A stretch of 7,878 bases of DNA from Chitinophaga pinensis. Lineage in GTDB: Bacteria > Bacteroidota > Bacteroidia > Chitinophagales > Chitinophagaceae. Below are positions 1-6,653 of the stretch, one piece after another. Where the stretch lies: positions 1 through 7,878 of the forward strand of contig CALPKD020000041.1 in assembly GCA_943324055.2 (NCBI GenBank). The letters run 5' to 3'. A model generated the notes under the pieces. It was not told the DNA's origin. It saw only the letters and a list, made by a program, of their open reading frames with translations, and did not search any database. The position numbers were made by a program, and so were the translations under genes. Position 1 is the first letter of the stretch; the number at the start of each line of letters is the position of its first letter.

Positions 1-1
1 A

Positions 2-505
2 GATGCGTTGGGCTTATCAGGTGCGGATGCAAACTTAATTCAAGCGCACAAGCGTTCACATTCAACTATTGACTATGGTTTTGTAGGGGATGTGGACCAA
101 GTAAATGTTCCACAAATTGAAAATTTATTAGCTCAAAATTTACGATTAATTATTGCACCTATAACGCACGATGGCAATGGGCAATTGTTAAATACAAATG
201 CAGATACCATTGCGCAAAGCATTGCTACTGCATTAGCGGCTAGCTACCAAGTACATTTGATTTATGGTTTTGAGAAAGAAGGAGTTTTATCAGACGTGAA
301 TAGTCCCAGTTCAGTGATTGCGAAAATCGAAAGACCCAGTTACGCCAAACTTAAAGAAGATAAAATCATCTTCGAAGGAATGGTTCCAAAAATCGACAAC
401 GCATATCTAGCCTTAGACGGTGGTGTACAATCAGTCATCATTGGCAAGGCCGAAAAATTGAATGAATTAATTAATGGTACAGCTGGTACAACAATCAAAA
501 ACTAA
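2..505 (+). CDS. argB: Acetylglutamate kinase, C-terminal part (5' end outside window)
   Basis: ArgB phosphorylates N-acetylglutamate (possibly an N-succinyl form in some Bacteroidota) with ATP, the second step of arginine synthesis, in the cytoplasm. The reading frame is open to the left edge, so the gene begins upstream; about 167 residues of a usual ~255-260 are visible and the missing part would hold the N-terminal glycine-rich nucleotide site. What can be seen fits the amino acid kinase fold: ALGLSGADAN near the left edge followed by AHKR, then LLNTNADTIAQSIA (family pattern NADTxA), and near the end GMVPKIDNAYLALDGGV with VIIGKA, matching the usual GGMxPKxxAxxxAxxxGV block. The TTG at position 8 is internal and not the start. 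The stop codon shares one base with the ATG of the downstream argE gene (TAATG), indicating an operon. Identification is firm; acyl-group preference cannot be read from this fragment. Confidence 0.93.
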   Translation, partial: DALGLSGADANLIQAHKRSHSTIDYGFVGDVDQVNVPQIENLLAQNLRLIIAPITHDGNGQLLNTNADTIAQSIATALAASYQVHLIYGFEKEGVLSDVNSPSSVIAKIERPSYAKLKEDKIIFEGMVPKIDNAYLALDGGVQSVIIGKAEKLNELINGTAGTTIKN

Positions 506-1611
506 TGTCACAAGACTTTAACCTACAACAAAGTAAACAGGTAGTTACAACACTACAGAAAGATGCAATTAATCTATTAAAAACGCTTATTTCTATTCCT
601 TCCTTTAGTAAAGAGGAAGATAGAACGGCTTTGATTTTAAACACTTTTTTACTAGAACGAAATATAAAAGTGCAAAGAGTAAAAAATAATATTTGGGCAA
701 TCAATTTATATTTTGACGCTGCTAAGCCAACTATTTTATTGAATTCCCATCATGATACAGTTAAGCCTAATAAAGGATATACACATGAGCCGTTTAGTCC
801 TTTTGAAAGCAATGGTAAATTATATGGTTTAGGGAGCAATGATGCGGGCGGTTGTTTGGTGAGCCTTATCGCCACATTTTTATTTTATTATGATCAAAAA
901 AACTTGCCATATAATCTTGTTTTTGTTGCTTCTGCAGAGGAAGAAATATCGGGACAGGATGGAATTGAATTGGTATTACCAATGTTGCCTCCAATTTCTT
1001 TCGGAATTGTTGGAGAGCCAACTCAATTGGAAATGGCTATTGCAGAAAGAGGCTTATTAGTGTTAGATGTGGTTGCAACAGGAAAAGCAGGGCATGCTGC
1101 AAGAGAAGAGGGGGAGAACGCTTTGTATAAGATTTTGCCTGATTTAGAATGGTTTAGACAATATCAATTCGAAAAAAAGTCTGACTTACTAGGTCAAGTG
1201 AAGATGACCGTTACGGTAATTGAAACAGAAAATAAACAACATAATGTGGTTCCGTCTACTTGTAAAATGGTAGTAGATGTACGCGTGAATGAACTATATA
1301 CTTTCGAAGAAATACTAGCTACCATTGAGGAACATGTAAAATCGGAAGTGACTCCAAGAAGCTTAAGGATGCGTTCTACAGGTATTGCATTGGATCACGT
1401 AATGATTAAAGCAGGATTGGCTTTGAACAAAGGGTATTATGGATCTGTTACTACTTCAGATAAAGCTTTAATGCCTTTTCCAACCTTAAAGATGGGCCCT
1501 GGTGATTCTGCGAGAAGTCATACTGCAGATGAATATATATTAATAAATGAAATTGAAGAAGGGGTAGTAACCTATATTCAATTACTTGAAAACATTTTTC
1601 ACTATGAGTAA
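505..1611 (+). CDS. argE: M20-family ArgE-type deacylase (acetylornithine/N-acylcitrulline deacetylase)
   Basis: A 368-residue zinc-dependent M20 amidohydrolase that removes the N-acyl group from an arginine precursor in the cytoplasm. All expected metal and catalytic positions are visible: SHHDTV (His82, Asp84), GSNDAGG (Asp113, bridging ligand), AEEE (Glu146 as general base, Glu147 as ligand), GEPT (Glu171) and a final SHTADE (His339). AGHAAR around His197 belongs to the lid/dimerisation domain that interrupts the catalytic domain at roughly residues 178-290. The start overlaps the argB stop by one base and has no Shine-Dalgarno, so translation is probably coupled. The end overlaps argH by 8 bp. 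Family knowledge: in Bacteroidota the carbamoyltransferase often works on N-acylated ornithine, so the true substrate may be N-acetyl- or N-succinyl-citrulline rather than acetylornithine. The sequence alone does not settle this. DapE and carboxypeptidase G2 are close relatives, but the operon position favours the arginine pathway. Confidence 0.88.
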   Translation: MSQDFNLQQSKQVVTTLQKDAINLLKTLISIPSFSKEEDRTALILNTFLLERNIKVQRVKNNIWAINLYFDAAKPTILLNSHHDTVKPNKGYTHEPFSPFESNGKLYGLGSNDAGGCLVSLIATFLFYYDQKNLPYNLVFVASAEEEISGQDGIELVLPMLPPISFGIVGEPTQLEMAIAERGLLVLDVVATGKAGHAAREEGENALYKILPDLEWFRQYQFEKKSDLLGQVKMTVTVIETENKQHNVVPSTCKMVVDVRVNELYTFEEILATIEEHVKSEVTPRSLRMRSTGIALDHVMIKAGLALNKGYYGSVTTSDKALMPFPTLKMGPGDSARSHTADEYILINEIEEGVVTYIQLLENIFHYE

Positions 1612-2941
1612 GCTTTGGCAAAAAAACAATAAAGTAGTAGACGCCGTTGAGCAATTTACAATTGGGAATGATCAAGCTATGGATCAGTATCTTGCTGCCT
1701 ATGACGTATTGGGTTCGCTTGCACATACGACGATGCTATCCGAAGTAGGCTTGCTAACAAAGGACGAGCTAAGTCAGTTAAAGCAAGCATTAATAGAAAT
1801 TTATAATAAAATTCAGGCAGGTAATTTTTCGTTAGATGCCGGTGTGGAAGATATCCATTCACAAGTCGAAATTTTATTGACTGAGCAGCTAGGAGATATT
1901 GGTAAAAAAATACACAGTGCAAGAAGCAGAAACGATCAAGTTTTAGTGGACATTAAGTTATTTTTACGTGCCGAATTGATAGGATTGAGCACTTCAGTGC
2001 AAGATTTTTTTAACTTGTTGCAAGAAAAAAGTGAAGCGCACAAAAACGATTTATTGCCTGGGTATACCCATTTGCAATTAGCCATGCCCTCCTCTTTTGG
2101 ATTGTGGTTAGGCGCTTATGCCGAAAGCTTGGTGGACGATATGACCATGTTAAATGCGGCGTATAAAGTAGTCAATAAAAATCCTTTAGGATCGGCTGCC
2201 GGCTACGGATCTTCCTTCCCGATTAATCGAACAAGAACCACTGAACTATTAGGATTTGACACATTGAATTATAATGTAGTGTATGCGCAAATGGGAAGAG
2301 GTAAGGCAGAGCGCGTTACTGCAATGGCAATGGCAAATATTGCAGATACCTTATCCAGACTGAGTATGGATGCTTGTTTATTTATGAACCAAAATTTTGG
2401 ATTTATTGGATTCCCTGAATCATTGACTACAGGTTCTAGCATTATGCCACATAAAAAAAATCCAGATGTTTTTGAATTGATCCGTTCTTATTGCAACCGA
2501 ATCAAAGCATTGCCCAATGAGATTATGATGATGACTACTAATTTGCCATCGGGGTATCATCGGGATTTACAATTATTAAAGGAGCATTTATTTCCTGCAT
2601 TTGCCCAACTAAAAAATTGTATTTCCATGGCTTCCTTAATGATTCAAAATATGGAAGTGAAAAAAGGATTATTAGAAGACCCTAAATATCAGTTTTTATT
2701 TAGCGTAGAGGAGGTGAATAGGTTAGTGAATGGGGGGATGCCGTTTAGAGATGCCTATAAAAAAGTAGGCTTGGATATAGAGGCAGGAAATTTCACTTAT
2801 TCTACCCATATTGAGCACACTCACGAAGGCAGTATTGGGAATTTATGTACCGCCCAAATACAGGCGCAGATGAAATTGGTGGTAGACGGCATGGAAGTTG
2901 AAAAAGTTAACGAAAGAATTCAAGAACTATTAAATATCTAG
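1604..2941 (+). CDS. argH: Argininosuccinate lyase
   Basis: ArgH splits argininosuccinate into arginine and fumarate, the last step of arginine synthesis, as a cytoplasmic homotetramer. The product is 445 residues, normal for the fumarase/aspartase superfamily. Counting from the chosen start, conserved blocks are HSARSRND at about 104-111, GYTHLQLAMP with His156 (catalytic region), and the superfamily signature GSSIMPHKKNPD from residue 277, whose Ser278/Ser279 lie on the mobile catalytic loop. VFELIR follows, as expected. The frame stays open upstream to a TTG at 1586, but the ATG at 1604 gives the family-typical N-terminus MSKLWQK and is preferred. This ATG lies inside the end of argE (8-bp overlap, with argE stop TAA at 1609-1611), so reinitiation or coupling is likely. 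The C-terminus (MEVEKVNERIQ) is complete and ends with TAG. It is the last arginine gene in the window. Confidence 0.97.
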   Translation: MSKLWQKNNKVVDAVEQFTIGNDQAMDQYLAAYDVLGSLAHTTMLSEVGLLTKDELSQLKQALIEIYNKIQAGNFSLDAGVEDIHSQVEILLTEQLGDIGKKIHSARSRNDQVLVDIKLFLRAELIGLSTSVQDFFNLLQEKSEAHKNDLLPGYTHLQLAMPSSFGLWLGAYAESLVDDMTMLNAAYKVVNKNPLGSAAGYGSSFPINRTRTTELLGFDTLNYNVVYAQMGRGKAERVTAMAMANIADTLSRLSMDACLFMNQNFGFIGFPESLTTGSSIMPHKKNPDVFELIRSYCNRIKALPNEIMMMTTNLPSGYHRDLQLLKEHLFPAFAQLKNCISMASLMIQNMEVKKGLLEDPKYQFLFSVEEVNRLVNGGMPFRDAYKKVGLDIEAGNFTYSTHIEHTHEGSIGNLCTAQIQAQMKLVVDGMEVEKVNERIQELLNI

Positions 2942-2943
2942 TG

Positions 2944-2951
2944 TATTTTTG
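2944..2951 (+). promoter_or_regulatory. Candidate Bacteroidota -7 promoter element
   Basis: TATTTTTG is an exact match to the Bacteroidota sigma-A -7 consensus TAnnTTTG, placed three bases after the argH stop and 43 bases before the FKBP gene start. No clean TTG is found at the expected -33 spacing; TTC at 2919-2921 is the nearest. It would allow the FKBP gene its own transcription, independent of the arginine operon. In A/T-rich DNA such a match can occur by chance. Confidence 0.4.
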
Positions 2952-2955
2952 AGCT

Positions 2956-2968
2956 CCCTTTTAAAGGG
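2956..2968. repeat. Short inverted repeat CCCTTT-T-AAAGGG
   Basis: A perfect 6-bp inverted repeat around a single T lies in the 53-bp gap between argH and the FKBP gene, just downstream of the candidate -7 element. Folded as RNA it could form only a 5-bp stem with a 3-base loop, and no T-run follows, so it is at best a poor terminator. It could equally be an operator-like half-site pair or chance. No strong terminator for the arginine operon is visible here. Confidence 0.25.
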
Positions 2969-2994
2969 TATCTAAATCATAAAAAAAGACCATT

Positions 2995-3738
2995 ATGAAA
3001 AAAAGAATAGGTACGATTGTGGCGTTATTAGCTTCGATCATGCTAAATGCACAAACTAAAACTGCTGTTGCACCAAAGACAGCTGTCAAAGCTCCTATTA
3101 AGACTGTAGGTGTAAAGCTTACAACGTATAAGGAAACGAGTATCTTGAATACAAAAGATAGCGCTTCTTATGCTTTAGGGTACAGAATTGCACAGAGTTT
3201 ACTAGGACAAGGTTTACAAGGGGTAAATTTAGCTGTATTCAACAAGGGCCTTACTGCTGGATTTGCGAGCAAGTCTGCTATTCCAGATAGTTTATTAGAC
3301 ATTTGTATTAAAACATACCAAGATAAAATGAGCACAGAAAAAATCACAGAAAACCGCGCACAAGGCGCTGCATTTTTAGCAGAAAACGCTAAAAGACCAG
3401 GAGTAGTTCGTTTAACGAATGGCTTACAATACGAAGTTATTGTTGCTGGAACAGATACCGTAAAACCAACTTTGAAAAACAAGGTAAAATGTCATTACCA
3501 TGGCACTTTAATCAATGGTACTGTATTTGATAGTTCAGTTCAAAGAGGTGAGCCAATTAGTTTCCCTTTGAATGGTGTTATCAAGGGATGGCAAGAGGCT
3601 TTACAATTAATGACGGTTGGAAGTAAGTGGAAATTGTTTATTCCTTCTGAATTAGCTTATGGAGAACGTTCTGCGGGTCCAGTAATCGGACCAGGATCTA
3701 CTTTGATTTTTGAAGTAGAGTTATTAGGAATAGATTAG
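2995..3738 (+). CDS. Exported FKBP-type peptidyl-prolyl cis-trans isomerase (FkpA/Mip-like)
   Basis: A 247-residue prolyl isomerase expected to help proteins fold in the periplasm. Residues 1-19 form a signal peptide (MKKR, hydrophobic stretch, then LNA before Gln20), followed by a Lys/Ala/Thr-rich linker to about 45. An FKBP-type N-terminal domain spans about 52-130 and begins with the typical SYALGYRIAQ. The catalytic FKBP domain spans about 140-247. Compared with FKBP12, the active-site residues are kept: Tyr168, Phe178-Asp179, Val195-Ile196, Trp199, Tyr222 and Phe239, within VIKGWQEAL and SELAYGER. The domain ends with the usual GPGSTLIFEVELL. The ATG is preceded by an A-rich stretch and no Shine-Dalgarno, which is normal for Bacteroidota. 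The gene ends with tandem TAG codons and a strong hairpin terminator follows. It stands between the arginine operon and an unrelated lipoprotein, so context adds little. The protein appears catalytically competent. Confidence 0.95.
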   Translation: MKKRIGTIVALLASIMLNAQTKTAVAPKTAVKAPIKTVGVKLTTYKETSILNTKDSASYALGYRIAQSLLGQGLQGVNLAVFNKGLTAGFASKSAIPDSLLDICIKTYQDKMSTEKITENRAQGAAFLAENAKRPGVVRLTNGLQYEVIVAGTDTVKPTLKNKVKCHYHGTLINGTVFDSSVQRGEPISFPLNGVIKGWQEALQLMTVGSKWKLFIPSELAYGERSAGPVIGPGSTLIFEVELLGID

Positions 3739-3752
3739 TAGAAATTTTTATA

Positions 3753-3792
3753 ACGAACACCCTCCCGATTTTCGGGAGGGTGTTCGTATTTT
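3753..3792 (+). terminator. Strong intrinsic terminator after the FKBP gene
   Basis: Bases 3753-3768 and 3772-3787 pair perfectly over 16 bp around a TTT loop, with a GC-rich core (CCCTCCCG/CGGGAGGG), followed by ATTTT. It starts 14 bases after the FKBP stop codon and 52 bases separate the hairpin from the next ATG. The tail is short, but the stem is long and free of mismatches. It separates the FKBP unit from the downstream lipoprotein gene, which must therefore have its own promoter or depend on readthrough. Confidence 0.92.
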
Positions 3793-3838
3793 AGGGTACT
3801 AGATAATATTTATAATTTCTCCAATAAATAATGGTTGT

Positions 3839-4579
3839 ATGATACGCATTTTTTTCTCTTTAGTAATAGTCTCTGTGATCCTATACTCCTGCTCAACAAA
3901 TAATGTGAAGTCGGATAGTGCGATTGTGAAAATGATGGATAGTGCTGGTATGCAAGGAACATTTGCCATCATGGAAAATAGCTCTGAGCAATTTACCATT
4001 AGCAATTTGTCCCGTTATAAGGACTCTGCTTATGCACCATTGAATACTTTTTTTATCCTACCTACATTAGTAGCATTGGATAAGGGATATATTAATCGTA
4101 CACCTTCCACTTGGGTAGCTAATGATTCTACCGCATTTTATCAAGCATTGATCGCAAAAATTGGCAGACAAGAAATATTGAAAACAATTGATAGTGTGCA
4201 TTATGGAAAAGGAATTGTAAGCGCAGACCTGAACCTTTTTTGGTCAGATAATTCGCTACGCATCACTCCTGATGAACAATTGGGACTGATTAAAAAATTA
4301 TATTTTAACGAACTCTATTTTCAAAAACGTGCGCAGGAATTGTACCGCAAAATGATATTGAAAGAGGATAATGCAAATTACCGCTTAAGTTATATCGCAG
4401 CTTCCGATACTACTGCTAATAATGCAGGCTGGGTAATTGGATATATTGAGGAGAATAAGCATCCCTACTTTTTTGTATTAAACACGAATTCGTTGAAAAG
4501 CGACTCTTTGACACAAAAGAATATTCAAATGGTGAAGCAAATTCTATTACAACAAGGGTTTTTAAAGGGATTGAGATAA
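3839..4579 (+). CDS. Lipoprotein resembling class D (OXA-type) beta-lactamase, active-site motifs lost
   Basis: A 246-residue putative lipoprotein. Residues 1-17 are a hydrophobic signal ending in the lipobox LYSC (Cys18 lipidated). The rest follows the order of class D beta-lactamase/penicillin-binding domains: GTFAIMENSSEQFTISN (strand pair), YAPLNTFFILPTLVALDKG (the STFK helix), NDSTAFYQAL (the SxV helix), HYGKG (YGN region), FWSDNSLRITPDEQ (the WxxGxLxIS segment, Trp135), FNELYFQKRAQELYRKMIL, and GWVIGYIE. The catalytic Ser and Lys of STFK are replaced by Asn69 and Phe72, SxV reads Ser97-Thr-Ala99, YGN reads Tyr-Gly-Lys124, and no KTG is present near 186-188 (Ile-Ala-Ala). About 20 residues are missing between the first two motifs. 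It should not hydrolyse or be acylated by beta-lactams by the normal route. The ATG at 3839 is chosen because it gives a proper signal; no Shine-Dalgarno is present. The frame is intact and composition resembles its neighbours. The homology call is from motif memory; function is unknown. Confidence 0.78.
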   Translation: MIRIFFSLVIVSVILYSCSTNNVKSDSAIVKMMDSAGMQGTFAIMENSSEQFTISNLSRYKDSAYAPLNTFFILPTLVALDKGYINRTPSTWVANDSTAFYQALIAKIGRQEILKTIDSVHYGKGIVSADLNLFWSDNSLRITPDEQLGLIKKLYFNELYFQKRAQELYRKMILKEDNANYRLSYIAASDTTANNAGWVIGYIEENKHPYFFVLNTNSLKSDSLTQKNIQMVKQILLQQGFLKGLR

Positions 4580-4608
4580 CTGACTTTTACTTTTAAATGA
4601 TATCTTTA
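4580..4608 (+). promoter_or_regulatory. Candidate promoter for ispG
   Basis: TATCTTTA at 4601-4608 differs from the Bacteroidota -7 consensus TAnnTTTG only in the last base. CTG at 4580-4582 lies 18 bases upstream, close to the usual -33 TTG spacing. Transcription would begin around 4613-4616, giving a leader of under ten bases before the ispG ATG at 4621. The match is imperfect on both elements, and readthrough from the lipoprotein gene 41 bases upstream is an alternative. Confidence 0.35.
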
Positions 4609-4620
4609 CATTAGATAATT

Positions 4621-6630
4621 ATGCAATACTATTGTAATTCACTAACAGCTTATAAGCGATTTATTACCCGTGAAGTAAAAGTGGGTCATTTAGTAATAGG
4701 AGGAGGACAACCTATTAGGGTCCAAACTATGACTACTACAGACACCATGGATACAGATAAAACGGTCTCGCAAGTGATTAAGTGTATCGAAGCTGGTGCG
4801 GAATTAGTGCGCATTACAGCACCCAGCAAAACAGAAGCAGAAAATTTAGCCAACATAAAAGCAGCACTTCGCGCCAAGGGTTATGAAACGCCGCTTGTAG
4901 CCGATATTCATTTTACACCGAATGCTGCCGAAATTGCAGCTACGATTGTAGAAAAAGTGCGCGTGAATCCGGGGAACTATGTAGACAAAAAGAAATTTGA
5001 ACAAATTGAATATACGGATGCTGAATATTTAGAAGAAATAGAACGTATCAGAGAAAGATTTTCTCCTCTAGTACTTATTTGTAAAGCGCACAATACCGCA
5101 ATGCGTATTGGTACCAATCATGGATCATTAAGTGATCGGATCATGAGTAGGTATGGTGATACAGCGATGGGAATGGTCGAAAGTGCGATGGAATTTTTAC
5201 GAATTGCGCGCAGCTTGGACTATCATCAGATTATTTTAAGTATGAAGTCAAGCAACCCACAAGTAATGGTGCAAGCTTATCGTTTGCTATTGCAGCAAAT
5301 GGATCATGAATTTAATGAATGCTATCCTTTACACTTAGGTGTAACTGAAGCTGGAGATGGAGAAGATGGTAGAATAAAAAGTGCAATTGGAATTGGCACT
5401 TTATTAGAAGATGGAATTGGTGATACCATCAGAGTGAGTTTAACGGAGGATCCTGAATTGGAAATTCCTGTTTGCAAGGATTTAGTAAAAAGATATAATG
5501 CAATTGCAACAGATGCGACTAGCAACATCCCTCCAATTGAACAGCTTACTTATAGCCCTTTTGAATACAAGCGAAGAGTGACAAATACGGTCGAAAATAT
5601 TGGAGGTCATCATGTGCCAGTAGTGGTTGCTGACTTTAGTCGTAAGCAATCTATTTCAGTAAGTGATTTGCAAGCAATAGGCTATCAGTACAATGCGCAG
5701 ACCGACAAGTGGAGTATAGCAGATGCGGCGGCTGATTATATATACATTGGAACGAAGCAATTAGAAATTCCCCTGCCTGGCACTTTAAGAGTCATTCAAC
5801 AAGCTGGAGTTTGGAAGCCAAGTAGTGGGGTGCAAAAACAATTGCCTTTATTTGAAGCTGCTGATTTTATAGCTGCTAGCTCAAAAAGCGAATCCATTAA
5901 TTTTGTTTCACTTGATTGTTATAGTAGCAATGATCAAATTTCAGACGAGCAATTACTTGCAATCGCAAATAACCCAACAGTCGTATTTTGTTTGAGCAGT
6001 CATCTAAAGCATGCGATGCCTGCTGTTAGAAGAAGGATGATCCGACTAATGGAATTAAAAATAGCATCTCCAGTTATATTAATCACAGATAGTGCTTGGG
6101 AAAGTACAGATGAACATTTGATTCATTTTGCAACTGAAACAGGTGCCTTGTTTTTAGAGGGGATGGGGGATGGTATATGTTTAGGCCTTACTAATAAAGC
6201 TTATGAGGAAGCTGCTAATGAAATGGGAAAAGTTTCAGGTCGAAACTATGTGAACAATACATCCATCGAGCAGTTTTTAAATGCCACTGCTTTTGGAATA
6301 TTACAAGCAACAAGAACTAGAATTTCAAAAACTGAATATATTTCCTGCCCAAGTTGTGGAAGGACTTTATTTGAGTTACAAGAGACCACCGCAAAAATCA
6401 GAAAGGTAACCAATCATTTAAAAGGGTTGAAGATTGCTATTATGGGTTGTATTGTAAATGGTCCTGGTGAAATGGCAGATGCTGATTTTGGGTATGTAGG
6501 AAGTGGGGTAGGTAAAATCACCTTGTATAAAGGGAAGGAAGTCATGAAACGTAATATTGATAGTGCAATTGCAGTGGATGAATTAATACAACTATTAAAA
6601 GAGAACGATGCTTGGATAGATCCTCTATAA
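4621..6630 (+). CDS. ispG: 4-hydroxy-3-methylbut-2-enyl-diphosphate synthase, long three-domain form
   Basis: IspG (GcpE) reduces methylerythritol cyclodiphosphate to hydroxymethylbutenyl diphosphate, the penultimate step of the non-mevalonate isoprenoid pathway, using a 4Fe-4S cluster in the cytoplasm. At 669 residues it is the long form known from Bacteroidota, Chlamydia and plants, about 300 longer than the two-domain type. An N-terminal TIM barrel spans about 10-295, with VRVNPGN (113-119), HNTAMRIGTNHGSLSDR and HLGVTEAGDGEDG leading into IGIGTLLEDGIGDTIRVSLT. A poorly conserved insert domain lies at about 300-565. The C-terminal cluster domain carries Cys576-x2-Cys579, then Cys610 and Glu617 in GCIVNGPGE, the expected three-Cys-plus-Glu ligand set with near-canonical spacing. 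The start gives the family-typical YCNSLTAYKR then TREVKVG. There is no Shine-Dalgarno. The enzyme looks complete and functional. The acyltransferase gene begins 23 bp downstream, so the two are likely co-transcribed. Confidence 0.97.
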   Translation: MQYYCNSLTAYKRFITREVKVGHLVIGGGQPIRVQTMTTTDTMDTDKTVSQVIKCIEAGAELVRITAPSKTEAENLANIKAALRAKGYETPLVADIHFTPNAAEIAATIVEKVRVNPGNYVDKKKFEQIEYTDAEYLEEIERIRERFSPLVLICKAHNTAMRIGTNHGSLSDRIMSRYGDTAMGMVESAMEFLRIARSLDYHQIILSMKSSNPQVMVQAYRLLLQQMDHEFNECYPLHLGVTEAGDGEDGRIKSAIGIGTLLEDGIGDTIRVSLTEDPELEIPVCKDLVKRYNAIATDATSNIPPIEQLTYSPFEYKRRVTNTVENIGGHHVPVVVADFSRKQSISVSDLQAIGYQYNAQTDKWSIADAAADYIYIGTKQLEIPLPGTLRVIQQAGVWKPSSGVQKQLPLFEAADFIAASSKSESINFVSLDCYSSNDQISDEQLLAIANNPTVVFCLSSHLKHAMPAVRRRMIRLMELKIASPVILITDSAWESTDEHLIHFATETGALFLEGMGDGICLGLTNKAYEEAANEMGKVSGRNYVNNTSIEQFLNATAFGILQATRTRISKTEYISCPSCGRTLFELQETTAKIRKVTNHLKGLKIAIMGCIVNGPGEMADADFGYVGSGVGKITLYKGKEVMKRNIDSAIAVDELIQLLKENDAWIDPL

Positions 6631-6653
6631 GCAATTGATTATAAAACAAGTAT

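Noticed and set aside
1586..1603. TTG at 1586 as the start of argH, adding six residues
   Set aside because: The ATG at 1604 gives the family-typical N-terminus, and the extra residues only deepen the overlap with argE.
3168..3482. A 104-residue open frame on the reverse strand inside the FKBP gene
   Set aside because: It lies fully antisense to a well-supported gene and its translation shows no recognisable motif, so it is a shadow of the real frame.
3831..3842. ATG at 3831 as an alternative start near the lipoprotein gene
   Set aside because: It is in another frame and reaches a stop after three codons (ATG GTT GTA TGA).
3799..4005. A 68-residue reverse-strand frame across the start of the lipoprotein gene
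   Set aside because: It is antisense to the signal-peptide coding region, has low-complexity hydrophobic translation, and no promoter-like element or family motif was seen.
3839..4579. Calling this gene an active beta-lactamase resistance determinant
   Set aside because: The catalytic Ser and Lys and the KTG triad are absent, so resistance by hydrolysis is not supported.
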